Below are positions 43,174-54,199 of a stretch of 64,000 nt of DNA, one piece after another. The DNA comes from Syntrophobacter sp. SbD2 (GTDB taxonomy: Bacteria; Desulfobacterota; Binatia; UBA9968). The stretch lies in NCBI GenBank assembly GCA_945889495.1, contig CAMDBU010000002.1:1-64000 (forward strand). Reading direction: 5' to 3'. The position numbers and the translations under genes were made by a program. Position 1 is the first letter of the stretch; each line of letters opens with the position of its first letter. The notes beneath the pieces are model-generated. The model was not told the DNA's origin. It saw only the letters and a program-made list of their open reading frames with translations, and made no database searches.

Positions 43174-45174
43174 CTAACGCTTGTGCAGCCCAAGTTTCTC
43201 GAATAGCATTCGGTTTCGACGCTTGGCATCTCCCACCAATTTGTCGTACGAAATAATCTCGACGTATCCGTTGCCTTCCGGGAGTGTGACAAAGAATCCT
43301 TCGTTATCAGCGGTCCTGTGATATCGCATAGAGACCTGTTTCCGAAGACTCGGCATGAGATCGGCGATCAGATAACCTGTATAGCGCAAGTGCGCCGGGT
43401 TGACCGGCCTGCCATCGATATCCGTAACGTCGCCTTGGTCGATTTCAACGAACCGTTGAATGATCTGGTCAGCCGGATCCTTATCATAGTCGTCGCGGCC
43501 TGGACGTTTGAATTCGACTATGACTACGCCGCCGCCTGGAAGGTTGTTCGGTTCCGCTACGCCGATCGGTGTGTCATAGAAGAAAGCCAAGATGTCCGGC
43601 TCCTTACCGGATGTCGCCTCCAGCCCCACTACCTTGTTTAGCTTCTTGTCCGATACCAGGAGCGTATGAAAACACAGCCGCTCGTCGATCAGCCACAGGT
43701 TCTGCTGGTCGAGGAAGACATCCTTGGATGACACTCCCATCGGGAAAATCATTTTGTGCAGCACCTTCTCGAAAGGATATTTAGAGTCGGCCTGGACGCG
43801 CTTGAGACTTTGGTCGATTAAATCGAGAATTGTGCGCCTATGAGCAACGTAATCGGCTAGCTTGGCCTTGCCGACATCGTTCATCTGCTCCATCAACGTC
43901 TTGATACGTTCCTGGTACTGGTCAAAAGACTCCTTTTCAATCAGCGCGGCGACATGCCTTTCCTCCTTACGCATGCCGTCTTCTATCTCACGGCGGATGT
44001 GGAGAAGGGCCTCGTCGAGTTGTTCGTCCTTGAGACCCGGCTGAACCCGTTGTTCTAGAAGTGACCGATATCTCTCATTAGTCAGCACTCTGTATTCAGG
44101 AGCCTGTTCGACGAAGCGCTCGACCTGCGCAATCTTCTCCTCGTTAGTGGTTTTCAGATCGGCGGTAAGGACGCTTCGGAGCGCATCCGCGAGCGCTTTA
44201 TTGAAATCCCGTCGAGACACCAACGATGCCTCCAACTCAGGCTCGTCCTCCGACTGGAAAGCAATCTGCGTACGTTCCTGGTTCGCGTTGGCGTCAAGAT
44301 ACTCTCCGGTTATGAGGACAATAAGCGTGTATGCCTCTTGGTTTTCGTCTACAAGACGATCTGGCAACTCGGGTAGCATATCCCTCAATTTTGCGGCCGT
44401 AACCTCACGACCGTTCGCGCACAGATGATAATCGTGCCGTGCGCGCCCATCCCTGTGGCGGTACGCTTGCAACGCAAAGACATGTCCAACCACATCGAAG
44501 AACTTCTCTTCGATGTGCGGCTGGACCGAAGATTGGAAGAGAGACTTGAGGTCGACAGAGGCGTGTCCTGGATATTCGAGCGAGATCGGGGGACACAATC
44601 TTGCGGCAAAGCGAATTAGGAAATGGGCAATGATACGCTTGGCCAGGATTTCAGGATCCAAAGGCCATGCCCCGCGGTAGCGATCAGTAAGTCCCCGCAC
44701 GGTCAGAGTTGTCCCTGTGGGGGCATCGCTCAGCTTGGTCACGTCGGCCCCATGAAGTTCCTTCGCTATTGAAAATCCGAAATTCCGAGAAAAATGCTTG
44801 CCATCCTTCTCAAAAACGCTGCACACCTCACAAGTCGCAAACACCTTAAGAAAAGTGAATCGTCCGACTCCCTTTCCGCCGACCTTAACCTTAGACAAAG
44901 TATAGGCTTCCCCGAACGATGCCGTATTACTGTCAGTGAATCCGACCCCGTCATCGGAGATTTCAAACCCGTCGATCGATGCCGCTTGATCTCCGGCTCG
45001 GCTGAAGAGATCGTCCGAACCCAGCAGACGGATACGAATGGAACCGCCTGCGGAATTTCCGTGTTTTTCCTCTATGGCGTCCATCGAGTTCGAGATCGCC
45101 TCGAATAACGGCATTACACCTCGAGATGGCGTCAGTTCGAGACGATCAACTAATCCACGTATATTTGTAAGCAT
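43174..45174 (-). CDS. GHKL ATPase with C-terminal PD-(D/E)xK-like nuclease motif, putative defence protein
   Basis: 666 residues. An N-terminal HSP90/GHKL ATPase fold is clear: N-box LFEAISNSMDAIEE (Glu25, Asn29), G1 ISDDGVGF (74-79) and G2 GGKGVGR (99-105). A long helical middle (about 330-470) follows. The C-terminus has PDILAFF (Asp527) and VIVEFKRPGRDD (Glu554, Lys556), with a Gln near 570, a layout seen in PD-(D/E)xK nucleases. The gene stands alone between a MetE-like gene and toxin-antitoxin genes and looks lower in GC than its neighbours by eye. A role in anti-phage defence is an inference; a stand-alone ATPase is the alternative. Confidence 0.72.
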   Translation of the reverse strand: MLTNIRGLVDRLELTPSRGVMPLFEAISNSMDAIEEKHGNSAGGSIRIRLLGSDDLFSRAGDQAASIDGFEISDDGVGFTDSNTASFGEAYTLSKVKVGGKGVGRFTFLKVFATCEVCSVFEKDGKHFSRNFGFSIAKELHGADVTKLSDAPTGTTLTVRGLTDRYRGAWPLDPEILAKRIIAHFLIRFAARLCPPISLEYPGHASVDLKSLFQSSVQPHIEEKFFDVVGHVFALQAYRHRDGRARHDYHLCANGREVTAAKLRDMLPELPDRLVDENQEAYTLIVLITGEYLDANANQERTQIAFQSEDEPELEASLVSRRDFNKALADALRSVLTADLKTTNEEKIAQVERFVEQAPEYRVLTNERYRSLLEQRVQPGLKDEQLDEALLHIRREIEDGMRKEERHVAALIEKESFDQYQERIKTLMEQMNDVGKAKLADYVAHRRTILDLIDQSLKRVQADSKYPFEKVLHKMIFPMGVSSKDVFLDQQNLWLIDERLCFHTLLVSDKKLNKVVGLEATSGKEPDILAFFYDTPIGVAEPNNLPGGGVVIVEFKRPGRDDYDKDPADQIIQRFVEIDQGDVTDIDGRPVNPAHLRYTGYLIADLMPSLRKQVSMRYHRTADNEGFFVTLPEGNGYVEIISYDKLVGDAKRRNRMLFEKLGLHKR

Positions 45175-45248
45175 GGGGCCATGTACCTTTTTGCGAGCAG
45201 CCTAATCATTGAGGGTCGTGCCTTGCCTTTTGACCGTTGGTGACCGCC

Positions 45249-45692
45249 CTAGATCGTTCCCGGAATCACAACCTCAATGTCATTGTTGAGAGCGGTAAAA
45301 TCACGGCCGTTGAAGGTTAACACGGTCGTGGCTTTGCCTTGCTCGGCGCAGGCGCCGATTACCGCGTCGTAGGTTCGTCCACCGGCCACGCTGTTTTTTG
45401 ACGCGGGTCGCAATAAAGTTTCGTACGATTTTGCGTTGAGCGCGATGATCTTTGCTATCTTAAGGAAGTTATTTCCCAGCAGTGTCATCGCGGTTTGCGG
45501 TGACACACGATGTGGCGGCGGAAGGCGGGTAAGAACCGCATACGCCTCAACCAATGCCGGAGCCGCGACGATCATTTTGGCTCGTCCGGCGAGCCGCGTC
45601 TGGATTTCGTTTGCGGCGGCCTCATGATGTTCATGCCATGAGCAGACGGCCGCGATCATGCAGCTGGTATCCGGCAGAAATGCGGGCGGCAT
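45249..45692 (-). CDS. VapC-like PIN-domain toxin
   Basis: 147 residues. FLPDTSCMIAAV has the first Asp, followed by ALVEAYAVLTRL and RTYDAVIGACAEQGKATTVLTFNGRDF with the later acidic residues. A three-base gap separates it from the upstream AbrB-like antitoxin. It probably acts as an RNase toxin. The pair lies at the edge of the GHKL gene. Confidence 0.85.
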   Translation of the reverse strand: MPPAFLPDTSCMIAAVCSWHEHHEAAANEIQTRLAGRAKMIVAAPALVEAYAVLTRLPPPHRVSPQTAMTLLGNNFLKIAKIIALNAKSYETLLRPASKNSVAGGRTYDAVIGACAEQGKATTVLTFNGRDFTALNNDIEVVIPGTI

Positions 45693-45695
45693 TGT

Positions 45696-45962
45696 TTAGC
45701 CGGAAGCGCCTGAGCGTTCTTTGCGGAGCGCTTTACGAGTCCGCTCGACCGTCGCCGTCGAAAGACGCGGAGCATCTTTAGTGGGAACGGCCACTAATAA
45801 TCGCCCCTTCCTTTCGAGTTTGACCGCTAATGGAGCCGGCGTAATGGCGATGGCACCCTTTTCCCAACGGACCTCAAGCGGCATTCCCGGCTTGATCCCA
45901 GAGTCGCGACGAACATGTTTGGGAATCACCAACCGTCCGGCGTGATCGATGGTTGTTTTCAT
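45696..45962 (-). CDS. AbrB/MazE-type antitoxin
   Basis: 88 residues from the ATG at 45962. The swapped-hairpin AbrB start is KTTIDHAGRLVIPKHVRRDSGIKPGMPLEVRWEKGAIAITP, with a C-terminal tail for toxin binding. No strong ribosome site is visible. It precedes the PIN toxin gene by three bases and should neutralise it and repress the operon. Confidence 0.85.
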   Translation of the reverse strand: MKTTIDHAGRLVIPKHVRRDSGIKPGMPLEVRWEKGAIAITPAPLAVKLERKGRLLVAVPTKDAPRLSTATVERTRKALRKERSGASG

Positions 45963-46299
45963 GGGAGAGAAATTACCATTTGCTTGGCTGCCTGCCAAGA
46001 CAGCAAAGCGACCGGCCGCGCGCCGATTTGACACGACCCAAGACAAGGTTGACTTATCCCATCTGCTCCATCGCCGACTTCTTAAACTCCGTTCGCATTT
46101 TCGACTGCAATGGGTACAGTGGGGCCAGCTCATCCGCCCCCTAACTTTCCTGCCGAGTCGGCCAATGCGGGGTGGAGTGATTGAATCTTGCGCCACGTCA
46201 CTTGGCGGTGAAGCGATAGTCGGCATACCTAATCTAACGAGTTGACTAGAAAACTAAACCGCAGATAATAGATGCCAGTTCAGATAGGGTAGAAAAACG
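45963..46299. other. 337-base spacer without a supported gene
   Basis: This lies between divergent toxin-antitoxin modules. On the minus strand a short open stretch reads APLYPLQSKMRTEF, which may be a decayed coding or insertion-sequence remnant, but no family could be identified. No inverted repeats of IS type were found. The promoters of the two modules presumably lie here. Confidence 0.4.
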
Positions 46300-46590
46300 A
46301 TGAAAACCGCCACGGTGCTAAAACTCAAAGCCGCGCTCGGCGATTATCTAAAATCGGTCAAGGCGGGCGAGGAAGTTACCATCACCGAGCGCGGCCGGCC
46401 CATCGCTAAACTCACTCCGGCAAAAAATCACCAAGTCTCCAGTGATCGCTTGGCGGCGATGGAAAAACGCGGTCTGATCAAGCTCGGCTCGGGCAAGTTG
46501 CCGAAGGGGTTTTGGAAACTGCCGCGGCCCAAAGATCCTAAGGGCTTGGTTGCCAAGACTGTAATTCAAGAACGGGAACAAGGCTGGTGA
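46300..46590 (+). CDS. Phd/YefM-family antitoxin
   Basis: 96 residues. KTATVLKLKAALGDYLKSVKAGEEVTITERGRPIAKLTP is the Phd/StbD N-terminal DNA-binding region, and the basic tail (RPKDPKGLVAKTVIQEREQGW) fits toxin wrapping. The stop overlaps the start of the PIN gene by 4 bases. It is the antitoxin of the second module in the island. Confidence 0.88.
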   Translation: MKTATVLKLKAALGDYLKSVKAGEEVTITERGRPIAKLTPAKNHQVSSDRLAAMEKRGLIKLGSGKLPKGFWKLPRPKDPKGLVAKTVIQEREQGW

Positions 46591-47021
46591 AGTTCTGGGA
46601 CACCTCTGCAATCGTCCCGCTCTGCGTTGCTGAGCCCGCTTCGGCAACCGTCAAATCAATTCTCAGCCAGGATTCCTCGATCGTAGTTTGGTGGGGAACC
46701 CGAACCGAGTGTATTTCGGCCCTCATGCGTCAGCGCCGTGAAGGAGGCTTGTCCTTGCAAAGTGAACGACAGGCGCGTCACTTATTGCGGCTGCTTGCGG
46801 ATAGCTGGAGCGAAGTCCAGCCGAGCGATTTACTGCGGGCCACAGCGGACGGTCTCCTGGCGGCCCATTCACTGCGAGCCGCTGACGCTTTCCAGCTCGC
46901 GGCCGCGTTGCAGTGGTGTCAAAGGCGCACGACGGACAAAGAGTTGGCAACGTTCGATATTCGTATGCGCGAGGTGGCGCGGAACGAGGGGTTCACCATC
47001 CTGCCGGTCAAAATACGCTGA
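46587..47021 (+). CDS. PIN-domain toxin
   Basis: 144 residues. It begins at a GTG overlapping the antitoxin stop by 4 bases. KFWDTSAIVPLCVAE has the first Asp; RTECISALMRQRREG the second acidic residue; LRAADAFQLAAALQWC and LATFDIRMREVA complete the PIN signature. It pairs with the Phd-like antitoxin as a VapBC-type module. Confidence 0.87.
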   Translation: MKFWDTSAIVPLCVAEPASATVKSILSQDSSIVVWWGTRTECISALMRQRREGGLSLQSERQARHLLRLLADSWSEVQPSDLLRATADGLLAAHSLRAADAFQLAAALQWCQRRTTDKELATFDIRMREVARNEGFTILPVKIR

Positions 47022-47100
47022 TCGAAAATTCCCAGCATTGCAGCGATTCTCTCTCGCTCGGAATCTTGCCGCCCCACAACATCTATGATACCTCACAGCC

Positions 47101-47637
47101 ATGAGTGACGATATCACCAGCATCCGCAACGCGATCCGCGACATTCCGGATTTCCCCAAGCCGGGAATTATTTTTAAAGACATTATGCCATTACTCAGCA
47201 ACGGGCCGTTGTTTGGCAAGACCATCGACTTGATCGCTGAGCGTTACCGCGGCCAGAAGATCGATACCGTGTTGGGCATCGAATCGCGCGGGTTTATTTT
47301 TGGCTCGGCGCTGGCCTACAAGCTGGGCGCGGGGTTTAGCGTGGTGCGCAAGCCGGGCAAGCTGCCCTACGATACCCATAGCGCGAGCTACGAACTGGAG
47401 TACGGCAAGGATACCTTGGAGATCCATGTCGATGCGGTCGCGCCTAACTCGCGGGTGGTGATCGCCGACGACTTGATCGCTACCGGCGGCACCGCGGCGG
47501 CGACTGCTGAGCTGGTGTCGAAACTCGGCGCCACGGTGGTCGAATGCGCTTTCGTGATCGAACTGAGCTTCCTCAACGGCCGCGCGAAGCTTGTCCCGCA
47601 CAAAGTCTTTTCAGTCCTCCAGTACGACTCCGAGTAG
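47101..47637 (+). CDS. apt: adenine phosphoribosyltransferase
   Basis: 178 residues. [23 protein letters not shown] at the N-terminus, [30 protein letters not shown] and the PRPP motif [16 protein letters not shown] identify Apt. It makes AMP from adenine and PRPP for purine salvage. It lies just past the toxin-antitoxin island and is followed by the nuoI-thiC pair. Confidence 0.96.
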   Translation: MSDDITSIRNAIRDIPDFPKPGIIFKDIMPLLSNGPLFGKTIDLIAERYRGQKIDTVLGIESRGFIFGSALAYKLGAGFSVVRKPGKLPYDTHSASYELEYGKDTLEIHVDAVAPNSRVVIADDLIATGGTAAATAELVSKLGATVVECAFVIELSFLNGRAKLVPHKVFSVLQYDSE

Positions 47638-47767
47638 GGTGGCAAATCTCTGTTTTTGCAGCGTTTCCATTCCTTGACTTCACTCGCCATTGGACTATAA
47701 GTTGATGGCAACCAGCGGCGATGGCCGCGGGGATTTTTCATTATTCATTCATTCTTAGGACCGATCG

Positions 47768-50334
<2,567 letters not shown>

Positions 50335-50362
50335 ACGCCGGCAAGATCGATTCATCGAAGCA

Positions 50363-50395
50363 CTGGCCGCCCCTACGGGCGGCCAGTTTAGTTTT
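50363..50395 (+). terminator. rho-independent terminator after thiC
   Basis: Ten-base perfect arms (CTGGCCGCCC and GGGCGGCCAG) with a CTAC loop are followed by TTTAGTTTT. It lies 29 bases after the thiC stop. Confidence 0.85.
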
Positions 50396-50407
50396 GCAGC
50401 TATTTCC

Positions 50408-50989
50408 ATGCCGCGCCGCAACCGTCAACCGCCAACCCGGGTGCTTGTCTACGGTTTCGGGCCGTACCGCAAATTCACCGAGAATATCACTTCGCAGGTC
50501 ATCGATTCCCTGGCGCCGCGGCCAGGGTTGCGCAAGCTAGTTTTTCCGGTGCGCTTTCAGCGCCGGCAATTTATAGATGCCCTGGGTGAGCCGATGCCGC
50601 TGGTGGTGTTGGGCTTGGGCCAAAGCGCGCGGCCGCGCATCGAAGTAGAGACCCGAGCGATCAACCGGCGCCGCGCTGACAAGTCCAAAGTCGCCCAGCC
50701 GATTTGCGCCGCCGGCGAACCTTGGCTGCCGACGACCATGCCGCTCTACGTCACCCGGCCAGCGGCGAAGTCGATCAACGCCGGCGATTACGTCTGCAAC
50801 TATTCGATGTATGTGATGCTGGAGGAGCTCGAGCGCCAAGCTGACTCCACCCGCTTCGGCTTCATCCACATTCCCTTCGACCACGACCTGCCCGCCGCCT
50901 GCCGCTACGTCGAGCGGGTGGTGCGGCAGTGCTTTGACCTCGCCGACAAATTGGAATCGGACCGCGTCGCCAAGCGGTCAGGCGGTTAA
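50408..50989 (+). CDS. pyroglutamyl peptidase I (C15) family protein
   Basis: 193 residues. VLVYGFGPYRKFTENITSQV, VVLGLGQSARPRIEVETRAIN (catalytic Glu), NAGDYVCNYSMYVMLE (catalytic Cys) and FGFIHIPFD (catalytic His) match pyrrolidone-carboxylate peptidase, so the triad looks complete. It removes N-terminal pyroglutamate from peptides. It is placed after the thiC terminator and is probably transcribed separately. Confidence 0.88.
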   Translation: MPRRNRQPPTRVLVYGFGPYRKFTENITSQVIDSLAPRPGLRKLVFPVRFQRRQFIDALGEPMPLVVLGLGQSARPRIEVETRAINRRRADKSKVAQPICAAGEPWLPTTMPLYVTRPAAKSINAGDYVCNYSMYVMLEELERQADSTRFGFIHIPFDHDLPAACRYVERVVRQCFDLADKLESDRVAKRSGG

Positions 50990-51037
50990 GCGGCGCGGTG
51001 CATTGCGAAAGATGATCAGCGAGAAGACGCTGCGAGT

Positions 51038-51337
51038 TTATGGATTGGCGGCCTCGGCATGCAATCTAATGCCGAGGGCACTAACAACTTTTAAAATCGT
51101 GTCGAAATCCGGACTTCGTTCGCCGGACAGCGCCTTGTAGAGGCTCTCCCTCGACAACCCGGCATCCCGCGCTACTTGGCTCATTCCCTTGGCGCGCGCG
51201 ATATCGCCAAGCGCCTTGGCAATAAAGCTGGCATCGCCGTTGGCTTCTTCCAGGCAAGCTTCAAGATAAGCGGCCATTTCTTCCGGATTGCGTAGGTGTT
51301 CGGCAACATCGTAGCGGGTAGTTTTTGTTTTTCCCAT
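51038..51337 (-). CDS. higA: HigA-like (TIGR02684) antitoxin
   Basis: 99 residues. A helix-turn-helix of the XRE type (KGMSQVARDAGLSRESLYKALSGERSPDFDTILKVVSALG) follows an N-terminal toxin-binding part. It lies 10 bases after the HigB-like gene, so the toxin is first, which is usual for this family. It should repress the operon. Confidence 0.9.
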   Translation of the reverse strand: MGKTKTTRYDVAEHLRNPEEMAAYLEACLEEANGDASFIAKALGDIARAKGMSQVARDAGLSRESLYKALSGERSPDFDTILKVVSALGIRLHAEAANP

Positions 51338-51347
51338 CTTGAGACTC

Positions 51348-51638
51348 CTAAAGATTACGGGCCAAGCTCAAGGCAGTCTTGATATCAGCGGTTTGAGTGC
51401 TCTTGTCACCACCGGCTAGCAAGACCACGATTTCTTGTCCGATCTTTTTGTAATACACCCGGTAACCAGGTCCGTAGTCGATCCGCAATTCTGAAACGCC
51501 TTCGCCGACCGGCCGAACATCGCCGGGATTACCCAGCGCTAGACGTTCGATCCTGGCTTGTAGTCTTGCTCTTGCGCGAATGTCTCTTAACCCGTCAAGC
51601 CAACGAATGAAGGTTTCGGTCTTGCGAATTTCCAACAC
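51348..51638 (-). CDS. higB: HigB/RelE-like (TIGR02683) toxin
   Basis: 96 residues. TETFIRWLDGLRDIRARARLQARIERLALGNPGDVRPVGEGVSELRIDYGPGYRVYYKK is the RelE/Gp49-type addiction module killer family. It starts at GTG 51638. The following antitoxin gene completes the module. It should cleave mRNA on the ribosome. Confidence 0.9.
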   Translation of the reverse strand: MLEIRKTETFIRWLDGLRDIRARARLQARIERLALGNPGDVRPVGEGVSELRIDYGPGYRVYYKKIGQEIVVLLAGGDKSTQTADIKTALSLARNL

Positions 51639-51646
51639 GATCGAGT

Positions 51647-51662
51647 GTAGCCTAGCGGCTAC
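51647..51662 (-). promoter_or_regulatory. inverted repeat upstream of higBA
   Basis: Perfect 6-base arms GTAGCC and GGCTAC with a 4-base spacer lie 8 bases before the higB start codon. It is a candidate operator for HigA. The rest of the 375-base interval to 52013 shows no supported gene. Confidence 0.5.
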
Positions 51663-52013
51663 GATGTGTCAAATGAACAGCTTGGTGCAGGTTGCTGCTT
51701 GATGAAAGATCCGCTGTTTAGTGGTCCGGTTCGACGGGAGAGCGGAGGGGAGAGGTGCGTTGCCGCGTCGCTCGCTCGAACTCCAAGCAATTGGCGTCGG
51801 CGCACACTTTAGGGCACGAGTCGGAAGGCTCAGATAGCTGAGGATTTTGATGATCACCGGCGGATCTTCGGTCTTCGATGGCGGCGATGATCTGCATTCG
51901 GAATGATAGGCGAGTTATAAAGGTCCGAGCTTATGGCTGTTTGATTTCGCGCTGCGCGCGGCGACCGTGCTAGTTGCCGAGATGCTGCGCCAGGTAGCGC
52001 GTGGCGCCGCTGG

Positions 52014-53255
52014 TCAGCTTGACGTTGGCTTTCCGCGCGCCAGCGCCCACTTGATCATGGGGCCGCTCAACGCGGCGGTACCGACCGCGGTGATGACAAG
52101 GGCGACGAAGACGGTTTCGTTGATCAACTTATGCTCGAGGGCGAGAAAGGCCAGGATGATTTCCATGGCGCCGCGGGCGTTCAAGCCGAAGCCGACCGCC
52201 ATGGCCTCGTCACGCTTCATACCGCCCAGCAGGCCGCCCAAGGTGCCGCCGATGATCTTGCCGGCGCAGGCGACGGCAAACATGCCGACCACTAGGGCGA
52301 GGTCGAAGTCGCGGACGAAGTTCGCGCGCATACCCATGGACGCGAAAAAGATCGGCGCGAAAATATAGAGGACGAAATTGTGGAGTGCCGTGTGCGTCCT
52401 TCGCTTCACCTCTTCGGTTTCGCCGAGCATGACGCCGGCGAGGAAGGCGCCGAAGATCGCGTGAATCCCAATCCATTGAGTGATCCCAGCGCAGAGGAAG
52501 GCGAGCAGGGCGGCGAAGCCGAGAATCCCTTCCGGCGGCAAGCGCTGGACGTGAAACATGACGAAGAGTCGGGCCACCAGTTGGCGCCCCACGGTCAAGC
52601 AGACGAGCGTAAAGCCGATTGTCAGTAGAATGATCACCGTGATCGACTTGCTGGCGATGCCGCTGCCAGTGACGCTTAAAATGATCGCGAAGAAAATCCA
52701 GCCGACCAGGTCGTTGATCACCGCGGCGCCGAGGATGATGTTGCCGATGGGCTTACGCATGAGGTCCAAGTCGATGAGGATCTTGGCGATGACCGGAATC
52801 GCGGAAACCGACATGGCGGTGCCGATGAACAGCGCGAAGATCCACTTCCGCGCCGGATTGACCAAATGCTCGGCGGCGATATTGAGAGCGAAAACGAAAC
52901 CTAATGCGAAGGGCACGACGAGGGCGAGGAAGCTGGTCCAAAGTACCGCGCGGCCCTGGCGATGGAGCGAGGCGAGATTGACTTCAGTACCGGCGAGCAA
53001 GAGAAAGAAGATGCTACCAAGCCATGCGGTATTGCCGAGGAGCTGGGACTGCGGCGCGGGGAGAAACGCCTGCCATAACTCTGGCGCAAACGTTCCCAGC
53101 ACTGAAGGACCGAGGATCACTCCGCCGAGGATTTCGCCGACGATGGTGGGCTGGCCGATACGGCGAAACAATTCGCCGAGCCCGAGGGTCAAAGACAAGA
53201 CGACAAAAAGCTGAAACAGGAACAGGGTGAAATCATGCTCGGATGGGAAACTCAT
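52014..53255 (-). CDS. cation:proton antiporter (CPA2/KefB-NapA-like)
   Basis: 413 residues with about 12-13 hydrophobic helices. LGLGELFRRIGQPTIVGEILGGVILGPSVLG at the N-terminus and SVSAIPVIAKILIDLDLMRKPIGNIILGAAVINDLVGW are family blocks; the active-site pair reads ND (INDLV), which differs from DD-type electrogenic antiporters. No TrkA-N regulatory domain is attached. It exports Na+ or K+ in exchange for protons. It stands next to purC without clear operon linkage. Confidence 0.88.
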   Translation of the reverse strand: MSFPSEHDFTLFLFQLFVVLSLTLGLGELFRRIGQPTIVGEILGGVILGPSVLGTFAPELWQAFLPAPQSQLLGNTAWLGSIFFLLLAGTEVNLASLHRQGRAVLWTSFLALVVPFALGFVFALNIAAEHLVNPARKWIFALFIGTAMSVSAIPVIAKILIDLDLMRKPIGNIILGAAVINDLVGWIFFAIILSVTGSGIASKSITVIILLTIGFTLVCLTVGRQLVARLFVMFHVQRLPPEGILGFAALLAFLCAGITQWIGIHAIFGAFLAGVMLGETEEVKRRTHTALHNFVLYIFAPIFFASMGMRANFVRDFDLALVVGMFAVACAGKIIGGTLGGLLGGMKRDEAMAVGFGLNARGAMEIILAFLALEHKLINETVFVALVITAVGTAALSGPMIKWALARGKPTSS

Positions 53256-53296
53256 TCAAACCTCGTCGACTCGCCCGGAGGAAGTAGGCCGCGGGT

Positions 53297-54169
53297 TTAG
53301 TTTCCCATCAATCGCCTGAGCGCTTCGGAATATTTCTCCTGGGTTTTCTTAACGATCTCCGGCGGCAGTTCTGGCGCCGGCGGTTTCATGTTCCAATTCA
53401 AGCTGAGCAGATAGTCGCGCACGAACTGTTTGTCGAAGCTGTCGGGGGTCTTGCCGGGTTGGTAGCCGTCCATGGGCCAGAAGCGGGAGGAGTCGGGGGT
53501 TAGCACTTCGTCGATGAGTAGGATGTCATCGCCTTCCATGCCGAATTCAAATTTCGTATCGGCGATGATGATGCCCTTGGTCTCCGCTAGTGCTCGGGCG
53601 CGCTGGTAGATCGCGATGGTGGCGGCGCGCATTTTTTCGGCTTTGACCTTCCCGACTCTCGCCACCATCTCGTCGAAGCTGATGTTGATGTCGTGATCAC
53701 CGACGGCGGCTTTGGTCGACGGCGTGAAGATCGGTTGGTCGAGGCGCGCGGCTTCGACCAAGCCTTGGGGCAGGGCGATGCCGCACACCGCGCCGGTTTT
53801 TTGATAATCCTTCCAGCCCGAGCCGGTGATGTAGCCGCGCACGATGCACTCCACCGGCGCCGGGGTGCTTTTCTTGACCAGCATGCTCCGGCCTTCGAGC
53901 GCCGCGCGGTGCGGTTGGCAGGCGGCGGGAAAATCGTCGACTTTGGTGCTGATCAAATGGTGCGGCACGATATTGCCGATTTGGCCAAACCAAAATTCCG
54001 ACAGTTGGGTGAGGATTTTCCCCTTGTCGGGGATCGGTGTCGGCAGGATCACGTCGAAGGCGGAAATCCGGTCGCTGGCGACCAGCAAGAGCTTGTCACC
54101 GAGATCGTAGATATCGCGTACCTTGCCGCGGTTGAATAGAGTTAAGCCGTTGAGAGTCGCTTCGGACAT
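53297..54169 (-). CDS. purC: SAICAR synthase
   Basis: 290 residues. [63 protein letters not shown] and [42 protein letters not shown] identify PurC. It joins CAIR with aspartate in purine synthesis. PurE and purK lie about 2.5 kb away on the other strand. Confidence 0.97.
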   Translation of the reverse strand: MSEATLNGLTLFNRGKVRDIYDLGDKLLLVASDRISAFDVILPTPIPDKGKILTQLSEFWFGQIGNIVPHHLISTKVDDFPAACQPHRAALEGRSMLVKKSTPAPVECIVRGYITGSGWKDYQKTGAVCGIALPQGLVEAARLDQPIFTPSTKAAVGDHDINISFDEMVARVGKVKAEKMRAATIAIYQRARALAETKGIIIADTKFEFGMEGDDILLIDEVLTPDSSRFWPMDGYQPGKTPDSFDKQFVRDYLLSLNWNMKPPAPELPPEIVKKTQEKYSEALRRLMGN

Positions 54170-54199
54170 AGGGACCTTTCCAACGCGTTGCCGTCTCGT

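Noticed and set aside
45963..46299. Insertion-sequence remnant
   Set aside because: A short peptide-like stretch was seen, but no transposase motif, terminal inverted repeats or target duplications could be supported.
47638..47767. TPP riboswitch upstream of nuoI-thiC
   Set aside because: I could not find the conserved THI-box elements in this 130-base leader or in the 38 bases before thiC.
51669..51857. 62-codon minus-strand open frame
   Set aside because: No ribosome site, no family and unusual composition; the interval is better left as non-coding.
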